From contig NC_133114.1 of NCBI RefSeq assembly GCF_022965805.1, positions 4,732,261-4,796,260 of the forward strand: 64,000 nt of DNA, in the 5' to 3' direction. Under the pieces are notes generated by a model that saw only the letters and a list, made by a program, of their open reading frames with translations, ran no database searches and was not told the DNA's origin. A program made the translations under genes and the position numbers. This stretch comes from Primulina eburnea (taxonomy: Eukaryota > Streptophyta > Magnoliopsida > Lamiales > Gesneriaceae). Below, piece after piece: positions 11,472-20,833 of the stretch (position 1 is its first letter; the number at the start of each line of letters is the position of its first letter).

Positions 11472-12526
11472 TAAATACTAAAATTCATTTCTGAAACAGT
11501 ATTAGTTTCTTTAACTTTTTGAAAGTTACTTTTATGAACAATATTATTCTGATTTATAATTAAATCATCTACTGTATTAGTAGATTCTAAATCTTCTCTA
11601 ACTTGAGAAGTAGATGCTCTAGAAGTTTGTGGTATATCTACCATATATTCTAGAGGTGAAATAAAAGAATGACTAGATCTTGATCTAGCATAGACAGAAG
11701 AAGGTAATAATCTTCTTTGTTCAATATTAAATTGTATTTGAACAGATCCTTTATTAGTTTGTATAACTTGTTGTAAATCCCTATTGATAATAGAATTTCT
11801 AGGAACAACTTGTTCAATTATCCAGTTTTCTGAAAATTCAATTTCTTCCCATTTTATAGATCTACGGGTTGTTATATTAGATCTATTAAAATTAGTTTCT
11901 ATCAGAATAGTTTCATTTAATTTTTTATCTATTCTTTTACACATAGGATTAAGTGTAAATAATGATTTATAATAAATACGATAACAGATACATATAACTT
12001 CTGTGCCAGGAGTATAATTATAACCATGAGTTTTAACATTTAATGTTAAAGAATCTTATATATTTATATCAGATAAGGATAGAGATAAATTAGGATAAAT
12101 ATCAAAATAAACTGGACCATGTGCCAGACTAGATTGTATTATTCCCATAAGGGATTGTTTCCAATTCAAATTTCTACCATCTCTTAAAGCTGCTATAAAG
12201 CTTTTTGGTAGTCCTTCTAAAGTTAAAGGTCTAAAAGCAATTTGAATTAAACCTATATGAATAAATCTGTAATTTTTTCCATAAGGCATAATATCTTTAT
12301 TGTTTAATAATCTAATAACCATTTCATCATTATGAAGAGGTACTGATGATTCTATAGTTTTAACTACTTGTTTAAAACCACTTCTTTCAAAAGTTCCTAA
12401 CTTATAGATCATTTTAGATTCTATCTTAGGAATAGTCCATTCATTCAATAAGTCTAAATTTTCAGGTAAATCATATTCTTCATTTAAACTGTTATTAACA
12501 GTTTCTTTCAAACTGAAAATATTCAT
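11471..12526 (-). pseudogene. Caulimovirid movement protein (30K superfamily), left copy
   Basis: Movement proteins of this superfamily modify plasmodesmata for cell-to-cell spread. The frame opens at the ATG at 12,526 and is about 351 codons long, with one in-frame TAA at 12,056-12,058. The opposite arm has TTA at the matching place, so the stop is a point change in this copy. The 30K core includes RFIHIGLIQIAFRPLT, the invariant-type LRDGR (here IAALRDGRN), and GPVYFDIYPNLSLSL, a well-known arrangement in badna- and related viruses. The C-terminal third is Ser/Thr/Asn-rich. It overlaps the coat frame by one base. The primer-binding site lies about 40 bp upstream. Confidence 0.85.
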
Positions 12527-13512
12527 TTGAATAAAAGTGCTAAATTATTAACCAAACTATTTCCAAGGCTCTGATACCATCTGAGGCTTGGAATCAAAAA
12601 GGAATCTGATACGTGGCGTTGTTTTACCAAATTTTTCCTTAGTGGCTTTCGCACACATAGAGGTTATTGGTTTCCAGCCCATATACCATCATTCAACTCA
12701 AACTGAGCTAAAAAAGAAGGAGAAATTTAAACTCCAGAATAATAAAGAATATAAGGTTCTTATTTGGAAATTTTACAAAACACAAAGGATTTACGAAAGA
12801 TATACCAAAGAAATTAAACAACAGAGGATTTACTGAGGGCCAAGGAATCATAAATTCATAAAAATCACCCATAAACGCCATTTCTCGGCTAAGGAGGCTG
12901 AAGGACTACAACATGAATTTATTTTTCCCGGATAAACTCGAACCTTGTGTTCACCATTTCCTGGTTCATCTTCTTTCCTTATGTTCTAACCAAAGACTCT
13001 TATATTACATTAAATTCCAAAGATTTAAATAAATCTTTTATTATCTCAATCTGATTCCAAGTTACAAATAAATATAGATCATGTCATAGTAAGGTAATAA
13101 TTTAGCACAAATACTTTAGCCTTTCATTCAGGCTATCTTATGAAATAAAATTTAAAACAGTAAATAAAAACAGAAAATAAAAACAATAAGAACTTACAAA
13201 ATTATTATCATAACACTTGAAGCTTTTATTGATAATTCAGAAGGGTTTTTTACAAGAGAGAATAAAGGGGAGCAAACTCGACCGTGTCTTTCTAAGAACA
13301 CAGAATGAACCTATAAATAGATAGAAGAGCCGGACATGAAACCCTGGATTCCATCTCAAAATAAAAACAGTAAAATGCTTTATTAAAGCAAAAGCAACAT
13401 GGTTACAAAATTCAAAAAGTATACACAGATATTCCACCCACTTTTGTCATGATATGCCATGATGTGTTATTCCACCAACTCTGAATAGTGAGATTCCACT
13501 TCCAACGATTTT
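12527..13512 (-). promoter_or_regulatory. Viral intergenic region: TATA box, leader and tRNA-Met primer site (left)
   Basis: In caulimovirids this region holds the pregenomic promoter and the start of minus-strand DNA synthesis. On the minus strand a TATA-type motif CTATTTATAG lies at 13,311-13,320 after ORF3. About 730 bases further on is TGGTATCAGAGCC at 12,567-12,579, complementary to the 3' end of initiator tRNA-Met. It lies shortly before the movement-protein ATG. The opposite arm carries the same motifs at 17,104-17,113 and 17,851-17,863. Short open frames across the TATA region occur in both arms, but they are promoter sequence and I do not call them genes. Confidence 0.75.
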
Positions 13513-14907
13513 CTAATCATCTTTGAGATTGTCCTTTAGAGATTTCTTCAAATTTTCAAAAATATCTGCTATTTGAGATAATTGAGGAGTATCATCCTCT
13601 GGATCCTGTGCAACCTGCATTTGCATTAGATGTATGAATTGATTTTCACTGGATTCAGACTGCCATAGATTTATCTGATTTTGAATTAGAACATCCAATA
13701 TTCTGAAAAAGATCATTCTTCAATATAAATCTCAATCATTTTATCTTTTGAATAACTCAGAATATTTCTGAGTGAGAATCTTAAATGGACTCATGGAGGC
13801 TTTTTCTTTTTTTTTGTTGATTATTAATTTCTTTCTGATATAAAGAATTTTTTTTTTCCATTTGATGAAGAGTTTCATAACCATATGGTTTTCCAGTTTT
13901 TGGATCATCTCTCAATAATTTGTCCCAAAAATTTTGTGGAACTGACCCTCCAAATACAAGGGATGCCTTCATCAGTTTAACCGAATTCTGGCTGCCATTT
14001 CCAGATCCATGGGATTCCAAATTCCATGAAAAATAGACATAGAGTCTTTCCATCGATCCAATGTTCAGAAAATGATTTTTTAATACTTGGAGAAACATTT
14101 AACCAAGTATTCATTGGTTTTATGAAAACCTCTGGCAAAATTTTTGCAGATGGACCGAATATCTTCCACCAAATTAAAAACCAATTTGGAACAGGATAGT
14201 GAAAAACATTTTCACAAATCTTTAGAAACCAAGTATGATTCTTTTTTCATTTTCATAAAACAAAGTTTTATTAAAACTTTCAATATAATCCCAAAAATTA
14301 AATTTAAAACTCATTTTATGATTTTCAGAATAAAATTCTTTCTCAACCAATGGAGATATACCCCATTCTTCAATAGATATGATCTTCTTGATGATAAACT
14401 TTCAGAAGTTATAACTTCCTTTCTGCTGAGTATTACTAAAAAATGAGTTATATCAACACTTTTTGTAGATATCAGAAGATTTTCATAAACTCATCTTTGC
14501 TTGTAAGAACCATATACATATGATGTATTGGTTAGATATTTTTCCATGATAGTCAATGGAGTTTTTTCCCATTGGGTATCTTTTTCTTCTATAAGAAGAA
14601 TCAATTCTCGATGTTTTGTCTCTGTATATAGAGCTGAATCATTATCATCATCTTTTATGATGTTAGCATATGATGCTGAAGCTTGAGAATCTGCATTACT
14701 TCTCTGTTTTTGTTTCAAGAATTCTTGAAATTCATTGTATAACTCAGTCTGCTCAGTATTACTGGCTGATGAACTAGATAAGTTCTAGGCTATTAGCCTC
14801 TGTTTGCCATGCTGTGCAATAATATTAGGGGGTTTTCCCCTACCACCTCGCCCTCTATAAGAGGACTCTCCTCTGCCTCGGGAATACATATCTGTAAATG
14901 AAAACAT
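13513..14907 (-). pseudogene. Viral ORF3 downstream of polymerase, left copy
   Basis: Not recognised as a known family. The frame starts at an ATG (14,907-14,905) whose first base is the last base of the polymerase stop, the same TAATG junction seen between movement and coat frames. The N-terminus is rich in RG repeats (SRGRGESSYRGRGGRG), which suggests RNA binding. It is followed by a Ser/Gln-rich segment, then ASASYANIIKDDDNDS, then a longer Trp/Phe-rich region including IPWIWKWQPEF and NFWDKLLRDD. The C-terminus, SLKDNLKDD, is acidic and Ser/Lys-rich. Intact length would be about 465 codons. This copy has a TAG where the right arm has CAG (LIA-Q-NLSS), plus frameshifts. Position after RNase H suggests a transactivator or inclusion-body role, but that is inference only. 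Confidence 0.65.
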
Positions 14908-15304
14908 TAGGATAAATATTCTCGAGTTAAGAAATCGGGTAAGTGATTATCTTCACCTTTTTTATAAATTATTTCAAAATCAAAGGGAGCTAAATGAGCC
15001 TTTCATCTTGCAAACATTTGCTTAGATACATCATGTTTAAAATCTTTATTAAACATAAATTTTGCAGATTTGCAATCAGTTTTTATAATAAACTTTTGAT
15101 TATATAAATCATCTTGAAATTTTAAAATACTTCTGACAATGGCTAAAGTTTCTTTTGCTACTGTGGAATAATTTTTCTGGGTATTATTCCATTTTCCAGA
15201 ATAAAATCGAATAAAAAATTCTTGTTTTGTTTGAGGATCTCTCTGTTTTAAGATTCCTCCAAAACCTATATCTGATGCATCCGTTTCAACTAATACATTT
15301 TGTT
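14907..15304 (-). pseudogene. Caulimovirid RNase H, left copy
   Basis: RNase H removes the RNA strand during reverse transcription. On the minus strand the frame reads VLVETDASDIGFGGIL, a clear first catalytic block with the Asp of TDAS. It continues with the glutamate block in AKETLAIVRS and then FIIKTDCKSAKF with the next Asp. A TGA at 15,003-15,005 interrupts the frame where the right arm has TGG, a directly visible G-to-A difference. The C-terminus HLPDFLTREYLS ends at the TAA that overlaps ORF3. It is the 5' end of the permuted minus-strand unit; the matching RT lies 6.5 kb away at the other end. Confidence 0.85.
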
Positions 15305-15363
15305 CCTTGGTTTTTTAAAACATTTATCAGAAACAGAAGATTTAAATTTTTCTGTATCAGATT
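15291..15363. other. Junction of the two viral units, filled with viral scraps
   Basis: Between the RNase H segments of the opposed units lie two short pieces from elsewhere in the viral genome. Bases 15,291-15,327 match the coat-frame sequence found at about 11,244-11,280 in sense orientation. Bases 15,327-15,350 match the top strand near 10,851-10,873, which is antisense to the virus. The first piece overlaps the RNase H end by a short shared run (TAATACATTTTGTT-like), which looks like microhomology. This is the footprint expected from end-joining or template switching during integration. Confidence 0.65.
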
Positions 15364-15510
15364 TATAAAGATTTTAAACATGATGTATCTAAGCAAATGT
15401 TTGCAAAATGGCAGGCTCATTTAGCTCCCTTTGATTTTGAAATCATTTATAAAAAAAAAGGTGAAGTTAATCACTTACCCGATTTCTTAACTCGAGAATA
15501 TTTATCCTAA
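15364..15510 (+). pseudogene. Caulimovirid RNase H C-terminal piece, right copy
   Basis: Only the last third of RNase H is present in the plus-strand unit. It opens in a segment matching the left copy from FKHDVSKQMFA and runs through KWQAHLAPFDFEIIY to HLPDFLTREYLS, ending at TAA 15,508-15,510. It keeps TGG (Trp) at the place where the left copy has TGA, so it preserves the ancestral codon. The catalytic Asp and Glu blocks lie upstream of the breakpoint and are absent, so it has no activity. It overlaps the ORF3 ATG by one base as in the left copy. Confidence 0.8.
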
Positions 15511-16910
15511 TGTTTTCATTTACAGATATGTATTCCCGAGGTAGAGGAGAGTCCTCTTATAGAGGGCGAGGTGGTAGGGAAAACCCCCTAATATTATTGC
15601 ACAGCATGGCAAACAGAGGCTAATAGCCCAGAACTTATCTAGTTCATCAGCCAGTTATACTGAACAGACTGAGTTATACAATGAATTTCAAGAATTCTTG
15701 AAACATAAAAAGAGAAGTAATACAGATTCTCAAGCTTCAGCATCATATGCTAACATCATAAAAGATGATGATAATGATTCAACTCTATATACCGAGACAA
15801 AACATCGAGAATTGATTCTTCTTATAGAAGAAAAAGATACCCAATGGGAAAAAACTCCATGAACTATCATGGAAAGATATCTAACCAATACATCATATGT
15901 ATATGGTTCTTACAAGCAAAGACGATTTTATGAAAATCTTCTAATATCTACAAAAAGTGTTGATATAACTCACTTTTTTAGTAATACTCAGCAGAAAGGA
16001 AGTTATAACTTCTCAAAGTTTATCATCAAGAAGATCATATCTATTGAAGAATGAGGTATATCTCCATTGGTTGAGAAAGAATTTTATTCTGAAAATCATA
16101 AAATGAGTTTTAAATTTAATTTTTGGGATTATATTGAAAGTTTTAATAAAATTTTGTTTTATGAAAATGAAAAAAGGAAACATATTTGGTTTCTAAAAAT
16201 TTGTGAAAATGTTTTTCACTATCCTGTTCCAAATTGGTTTTTAATTTGGTGGAAGATATTCGGTCAATCTGCAAAAATTTTGCAAGAGGTTTTCATAAAA
16301 CCAATGAATACTTGGTTAATATGTTCTCCAATTATTAAAAAATCATTTTCTGAACATTGGATCGATGGAAAGACTCTATGTCTATTTTTCATGGAATTTG
16401 GAATCCCATGGATCTGGAAATGGCAGCCAGAATTCGGTTACACTGATGAAGGCATCCCTTGTATTTGGAGGGTCAGTTCCACAAAATTTTGGGACAAATT
16501 ATTGAGAGATGATTCAGAAACTGGAAAACCATATGGTTATGAAACTCTTCATCAAATGGAAGAAAAAATTTCTTTATACCAGAAAGAAATTAGTAATCAA
16601 CAAAAAAAGGAAAAAGCCTCCATAAGTCTATTTAAGATTCTCACTCAGAAATATTCTGAGTTATTCAAAAGATAAAATGATTGAGATTTATATTGAAGAA
16701 ATGAAGAATGATCTTTTTCAGAATATTGGATGTTCTGATTCAAAATCAGATAAATCTATGGCGTTTGAATCCAGTGAAAATCAATTCATACATCTAATGC
16801 AAATGCAGGATGCACAGGATCCAGAGGATGATATTCCTCAATTATCTCAAATAGCAGATATTTTTGAAAATTTGAAGAAATCTCTAAAGGACAATCTCAA
16901 AGATGATTAG
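15510..16910 (+). pseudogene. Viral ORF3, right copy
   Basis: Second copy of the unrecognised post-polymerase frame, ATG at 15,510-15,512. A one-base deletion in the run of G after the RG repeats shifts the frame early (GGTAGGGAAAA here, GGTAGGGGAAAA in the left copy). Further down, 16,067-16,675 is open for 202 codons and contains VFHYPVPNWFLIWWKIFG and IPWIWKWQPEF. The frame 16,677-16,910 holds the C-terminus with EDDIPQLSQIADIFENL and a Leu-spaced segment that could be a short amphipathic helix. Tryptophan density in the middle is high. Lesions differ from those of the left copy, so both copies decayed after the inversion formed. Function unknown. Confidence 0.65.
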
Positions 16911-17903
16911 AAAATCGTTGGAAGTGGAATCTCACTATTAAGAGTTGGTGGAATAACACATCATGGCATATCATGACAAAAGTAGGTGGAATATCACTGT
17001 ATACTTTTTGAATTTTGTAACCATGTTGCTTTTGCTTTAATAAAGCATTTTACTGTTTTTATTTTGAGATGGAATCTGGGGTTGCATGTCCGGCTCTTCT
17101 ATCTATTTATAGGTTCATTATGTGTTCTTAGAAGGACACGGTCGAGTTTGCTCCCCTCTATTCTCTCTTGTAAAAAACCCTTCTGAATTATCAATTAAAG
17201 CTTCCAGTGTTCTGATAACAACTTTGTAAGTTCTTATTGTTTTTATTTTCTGTTTTTATTTACTGTTTTAAATTTTTATTTCATAAGATTAGCCCGAATG
17301 ACAGGCTAAATTATTTGTGCTAAATTATTACCTTACTATGACATGATCTATATTTATTTATAACTTGGAATCAGATTGAGATAATAAAAGATTTATTTAA
17401 ATCTTTGGAATTTAATGTAATATAAGAGTCTTTGGTTAGAACATAAGGAAAGAAGATGAACCAGGAAATGGTGAACACAATGGTTCGAGTTTATCCGGGA
17501 AAAATAAATTCATGTTGTAGCCCTTCAGCCTGCTTAGCCGAGAAATGGCGTTTAAGGCGTTTATGGGTGATTTTAAGAATTTATGATTCCTTGGGCCCTC
17601 GTTAAATCCTCTGTTGTTTAATTTCTTTGGTATATCTTTCGTAAATCCTTTGTGTTTTGTAAAATTTCCAAATAAGAACCTTATATTCATTATTATTCTG
17701 GAGTTTAAATTTCTCTTTTTTTAGCTCACTTTGAGTTGAATATGGTATATAGGCTGGAAACCAATAACCTCTATGTGTGCGAAAGCCACTATGGAAAAGT
17801 TTGGTAAAACACCGCCACGTATCAGATTCTTTTTTATTCCAAGCCTCAGATGGTATCAGAGCCATTGAAATAGTTTGGTTAATAATTTAGCACTTTTATT
17901 CAA
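16911..17903 (+). promoter_or_regulatory. Viral intergenic region (right copy)
   Basis: Mirror image of the left region: TATA-type CTATTTATAG near 17,104-17,113, leader, then the tRNA-iMet primer-binding site TGGTATCAGAGCC at 17,851-17,863, about 40 bp before the movement-protein ATG. Because both viral promoters fire away from the central junction, transcripts from either one would cover only one arm; a hairpin transcript would need read-through from outside. Confidence 0.7.
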
Positions 17904-18492
17904 ATGAATATTTTCAGTTTGAAAGAAACTGTTAATAACAGTTTAAATGAAAAATATGATTTACCTGAAAATTTAGACTTATTGAATAAATGGACTATTC
18001 CTAAGATAGAATCTAAAATGATCTATAAGTTAGGAACTTTTGAAAGAATTGGTTTTAAACAAGTAGTTAAAACTACAGAATCATCAGTATCCTCTTCATA
18101 ATGATGAAATGGTTATTAGATTATTAAACAATAAAGATATTATGCCTTATAGGAAAATTACAGATTTATTCATATAGGTTTAATTCAAATTACTTTTAGA
18201 CCTTTAACTTTAGAAGGACTACCAAAAAGCTTTATAACAGCTTTAAGAGATGATAAAAATTTGAATTGGAAACAATCCCTTATGGGAATAATACAATCTA
18301 GTCTGACACATGATCCAGTTTATTTTGATGTTTATCCTAATTTATCTCTATCCTTATCTGATATAAATATATTAGATTCTTTAACATTAAATGTTAAAAC
18401 TCATGGTTATAATTATACTACTAGCACAGAAGTTATATGTATATGTTATCGTATTTATTATAAATCATTATTTACACTTAATCCTATGTGTA
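17904..18492 (+). pseudogene. Caulimovirid movement protein, 5' part, right copy
   Basis: Starts MNIFSLKETVNNSLNEKYDL like the left copy. An extra T near 18,090 (TCAGTATCCTC here, TCAGTACCTC on the left) shifts the frame. The conserved block SLMGIIQSSL and VYFDVYPNLSLSLSDINIL follow in the frame 18,261-18,497, with TTA intact where the left copy has a stop. Similarity to the left unit ends at about 18,492, just after the segment TLNPMC. The rest of the protein and all downstream viral genes are missing. It marks the right edge of the viral block. Confidence 0.82.
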
Positions 18493-19090
18493 TTTGAATA
18501 GTTTCGTTTTTGGAATTCAATGACGGTTATTGATATATTATGATACTAATGATTTCAATATTTTTTTTAGGGTTGATAGTGTTTTAAATCATAAATAATA
18601 ATAGTAAAGATAATAAATATAATCATTGTAATTACAATTATTATTATTATATTGATTGTAGTATTAGAACATTAATTTTTTTATCTATTATTTATATACA
18701 CGATCATAGTTGTTTAGTAATAATCATGATTATAAATATAAATTTAGATATAAATTTCTCCATAAAAGACGTGAAAAAACAATTTTTGGTTAGATTAGAT
18801 CGGTTCAATAATTTTAGTATATACCCGACGAGATCAGTTGTTTTTTGTTATGTTAGATCCGTTCAATAATTTTAGTTTTTTGAATAATCAATTTAGTATT
18901 TCGAATTTAGTAAAAAATCAATCTAGTAATTCTATTAACAATCTCAATTGATTCCTAAAATTTGAAAATTATGTTTTAATTTGTTTCTTGATATTAGTTT
19001 TACTTCAATGGCGGTGAGAGTATTTGATTTAAAAGTGGATTTTCATATTGAGAGGTATTTTCTGCTTCATCAACGGTGAAACACAGTAAT
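18493..19090. other. AT-rich spacer
   Basis: No gene seen. Contains GATAGTGTTTTAAAT at 18,575-18,589, the partner of the copy left of the viral block, and a short internal duplication around GGTTCAATAATTTTAGT (about 18,800 and 18,850). Confidence 0.45.
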
Positions 19091-19797
19091 TCAGGCGCAC
19101 TTTACCCAATCCCTCCAGCTTACCTCAGAAGCGCCGGCGTTCCTCCAGTACCCACGGCCAACACCACCGCGACCACCACCATATCCACCCTCGCAACGGC
19201 CATAACCACCATCGCGACGGCCATAACCACCCCCACCACCTCCATCACGGCGAGGTCCACGGAAACCACCTCCACCTCCGCCACCACCGCGGGATTGTGC
19301 TTCGTTAACCGTGATGTTGCGGCCGTCGAGGTCCTGACCGTTCATCCCTTCGGTCGCGTCGCTCATCGACTGCTCGTCCCTAAACGTCACGAATCCATAA
19401 CCCCTGGATCTTCCAGTCTCGCGATCGTTGATGATCTGCATACACAAATCACTCACCAAAACCATCAGATCCAAACCCAAATCCCTCGAAAACAAAACTA
19501 AAAAACGATAATTCGATCTCTGCCTCTGCGAGAAAGTGGAAGAGAGAACGTACCCATTCAGAGCAAAAAAGTAACAGAAACAGTAGAAATTCAGATCAAC
19601 GTTAGTCACAGTAACATTTCAGAATCCCGATCTCCGGTGCAAACGGACCTTCGAATCGATAATATCTCCGAATTGACCGAATGCCTACTCTAGGCTCTGA
19701 TAAGTGGTGGCCCAGGCTAAACCACCGACGAAGCATCTGAATTCTGAATTGAGTTGGAGTTGGAGTTGGAGTTGGAGTTGGAGAGAGGGTATTTATA
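19091..19797 (-). pseudogene. Glycine-rich RNA-binding protein pseudogene (GRP7/8-like)
   Basis: Plant GRP7/8-type proteins carry an N-terminal RRM and a Gly-rich tail and act in RNA processing and cold or clock responses. Exon 1 (upstream of 19,649) reads FRCFVGGLAWATTYQSLE, then TAG in place of the usual Gln, then AFGQFGDIIDSK. Intron 19,436-19,648 has GT-AG ends. Exon 2 (19,435-19,091) holds the RNP1 block RGYGFVTF, then [20 protein letters not shown] and a Gly/Arg/Tyr-rich tail. The start codon and the usual MAS-type N-terminus are absent; in their place is a TCCAAC hexanucleotide run (19,751-19,786, bottom strand). A TATA box, CACTATAAATACC (19,791-19,797), sits just upstream, unusually close to the RRM. 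The nonsense codon inside the RRM and the lost start argue for a pseudogene, but exon 2 and the splice sites are clean. Confidence 0.85.
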
Positions 19798-20833
19798 GTG
19801 GCGAAGGTGCCCTGGTTTCGCGGGGGTGACGCTTATTGGCTAGCCCTGGAACCCAACCTTGGTTAAGGGGTGTTTTTGGGTTAAATATCAGGCCCATTTA
19901 TCCGACGGTGAAAAATACATGGGAATGAATCCTTCTGGAATATGTGTTGGAAAGTTGAGGGAACAATTCTTTTTCTTCGTCTATGTATATTATTATTTAT
20001 ACCTATAGAAATATAGAGGAAATATTTTAATTTTTATAAAGAAATTTAATAAATTTTTAAATTGAAATGAAAAAATTTTGATGAGAAGATAAGAGTGAAA
20101 TACGAAGGTTTAACTTTTTGGAATTGAAGTGTATTTTGGAAATTATAGAATTTTTTAGTAATGTGCCAAAAGTTAGGGAGTATTTGCAATTAATAAAAAA
20201 AAATGATTACTGAATTTTGGCTTAAAAAATCACTTTCGTGTATTTTCTAAATGAAGATTTTGGGTTAGCTTTGGAATGTTAATTTTGCTTCTATAAAAGT
20301 GATTATGGTACAAAGTTCACTTATTTATCAAATACTAACTACTTTTGACATTTAGCTTTTTATTTTCAAACACTTATAACTTTTTATTTTTTGTAATATA
20401 TAGATTTAGGACAAAAGCTTGTGTGAGGCTTTAGTTTTTGTTTTCAAACGCTAATAACTTTTGATTTTTCTCCAATTTTTTGTAATCTATAGAAGAAAAA
20501 ACTTGTGTGAGACAGTCTCACGGGTCGTATTTTGTGAGACATATTTTTTTAATCCGATTCATCTTATAACCCGCCCGACCCGATACACATAGCCCAGTCC
20601 AGAACCTAGCATTGAGAAGAAATCGCTATCGTCTCTCATTTTTTCTCTGCGCATCTCTCTCTTCAAGTGGTCATCTCTTCCGTCGCGAAGCCACTCATCT
20701 CTTCCGCAGCTAAGGGTGCTGCTGAAAACAATATAGTGAATGAATGAACTAAACACTCAAACATGATATTTATAATTAAGAGATTACATAGACCCATGAT
20801 GGGCCTTCTACCTTGACTGGAGATGGGTCAGGG
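19798..20833. other. Gene-free DNA with a local duplication
   Basis: No gene seen. Segments at about 20,350-20,432 and 20,433-20,513 are a diverged tandem duplication (TTTCAAACACTTATAACTTTT and its variant, each ending near CTTGTGTGAG). The second copy runs into a partial GTGAGACGG-type repeat (20,486-20,560). The final bases before the Copia insertion end in CAGGG, its target duplication. Confidence 0.5.
20486..20560. repeat. GTGAGACGG-type repeat, partial copy
   Basis: Begins AAAACTTGTGTGAGACAGTC, continues with ACGGGTCGTATTTTGTGAGAC, then loses similarity. It is one end of the family seen in full at 6,229-6,387 and 53,709-53,887. Confidence 0.6.

Larger units (their letters stand above)
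7920..18492. mobile_element. Endogenous caulimovirid, head-to-head inverted dimer
   Basis: A plant pararetrovirus insertion in two opposed units. The minus-strand unit runs from about 15,304 down to about 7,920 (7.4 kb, close to one caulimovirid genome). It is circularly permuted: RNase H, ORF3, intergenic region with primer-binding site, movement protein, coat protein, protease, RT. The plus-strand unit runs from about 15,364 to 18,492 and repeats RNase H end, ORF3, intergenic region, and the 5' part of the movement protein. Shared arms span about 11,940-15,050 and 15,364-18,492, roughly 3.1 kb each, with a 313-bp spacer. Stretches compared by eye are about 95-98% identical. Each arm has its own stops and frameshifts. 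The domain set and order (MP, CP, PR, RT, RNH) place it in Caulimoviridae; the genus is not determined. Caulimovirids lack integrase, so insertion was presumably by host end-joining. Confidence 0.9.

Noticed and set aside
13237..17186. A 66-codon frame conserved in both viral arms (13,237-13,437 and 16,986-17,186)
   Set aside because: It overlaps the viral promoter and TATA box, and its conservation reflects the inverted duplication.
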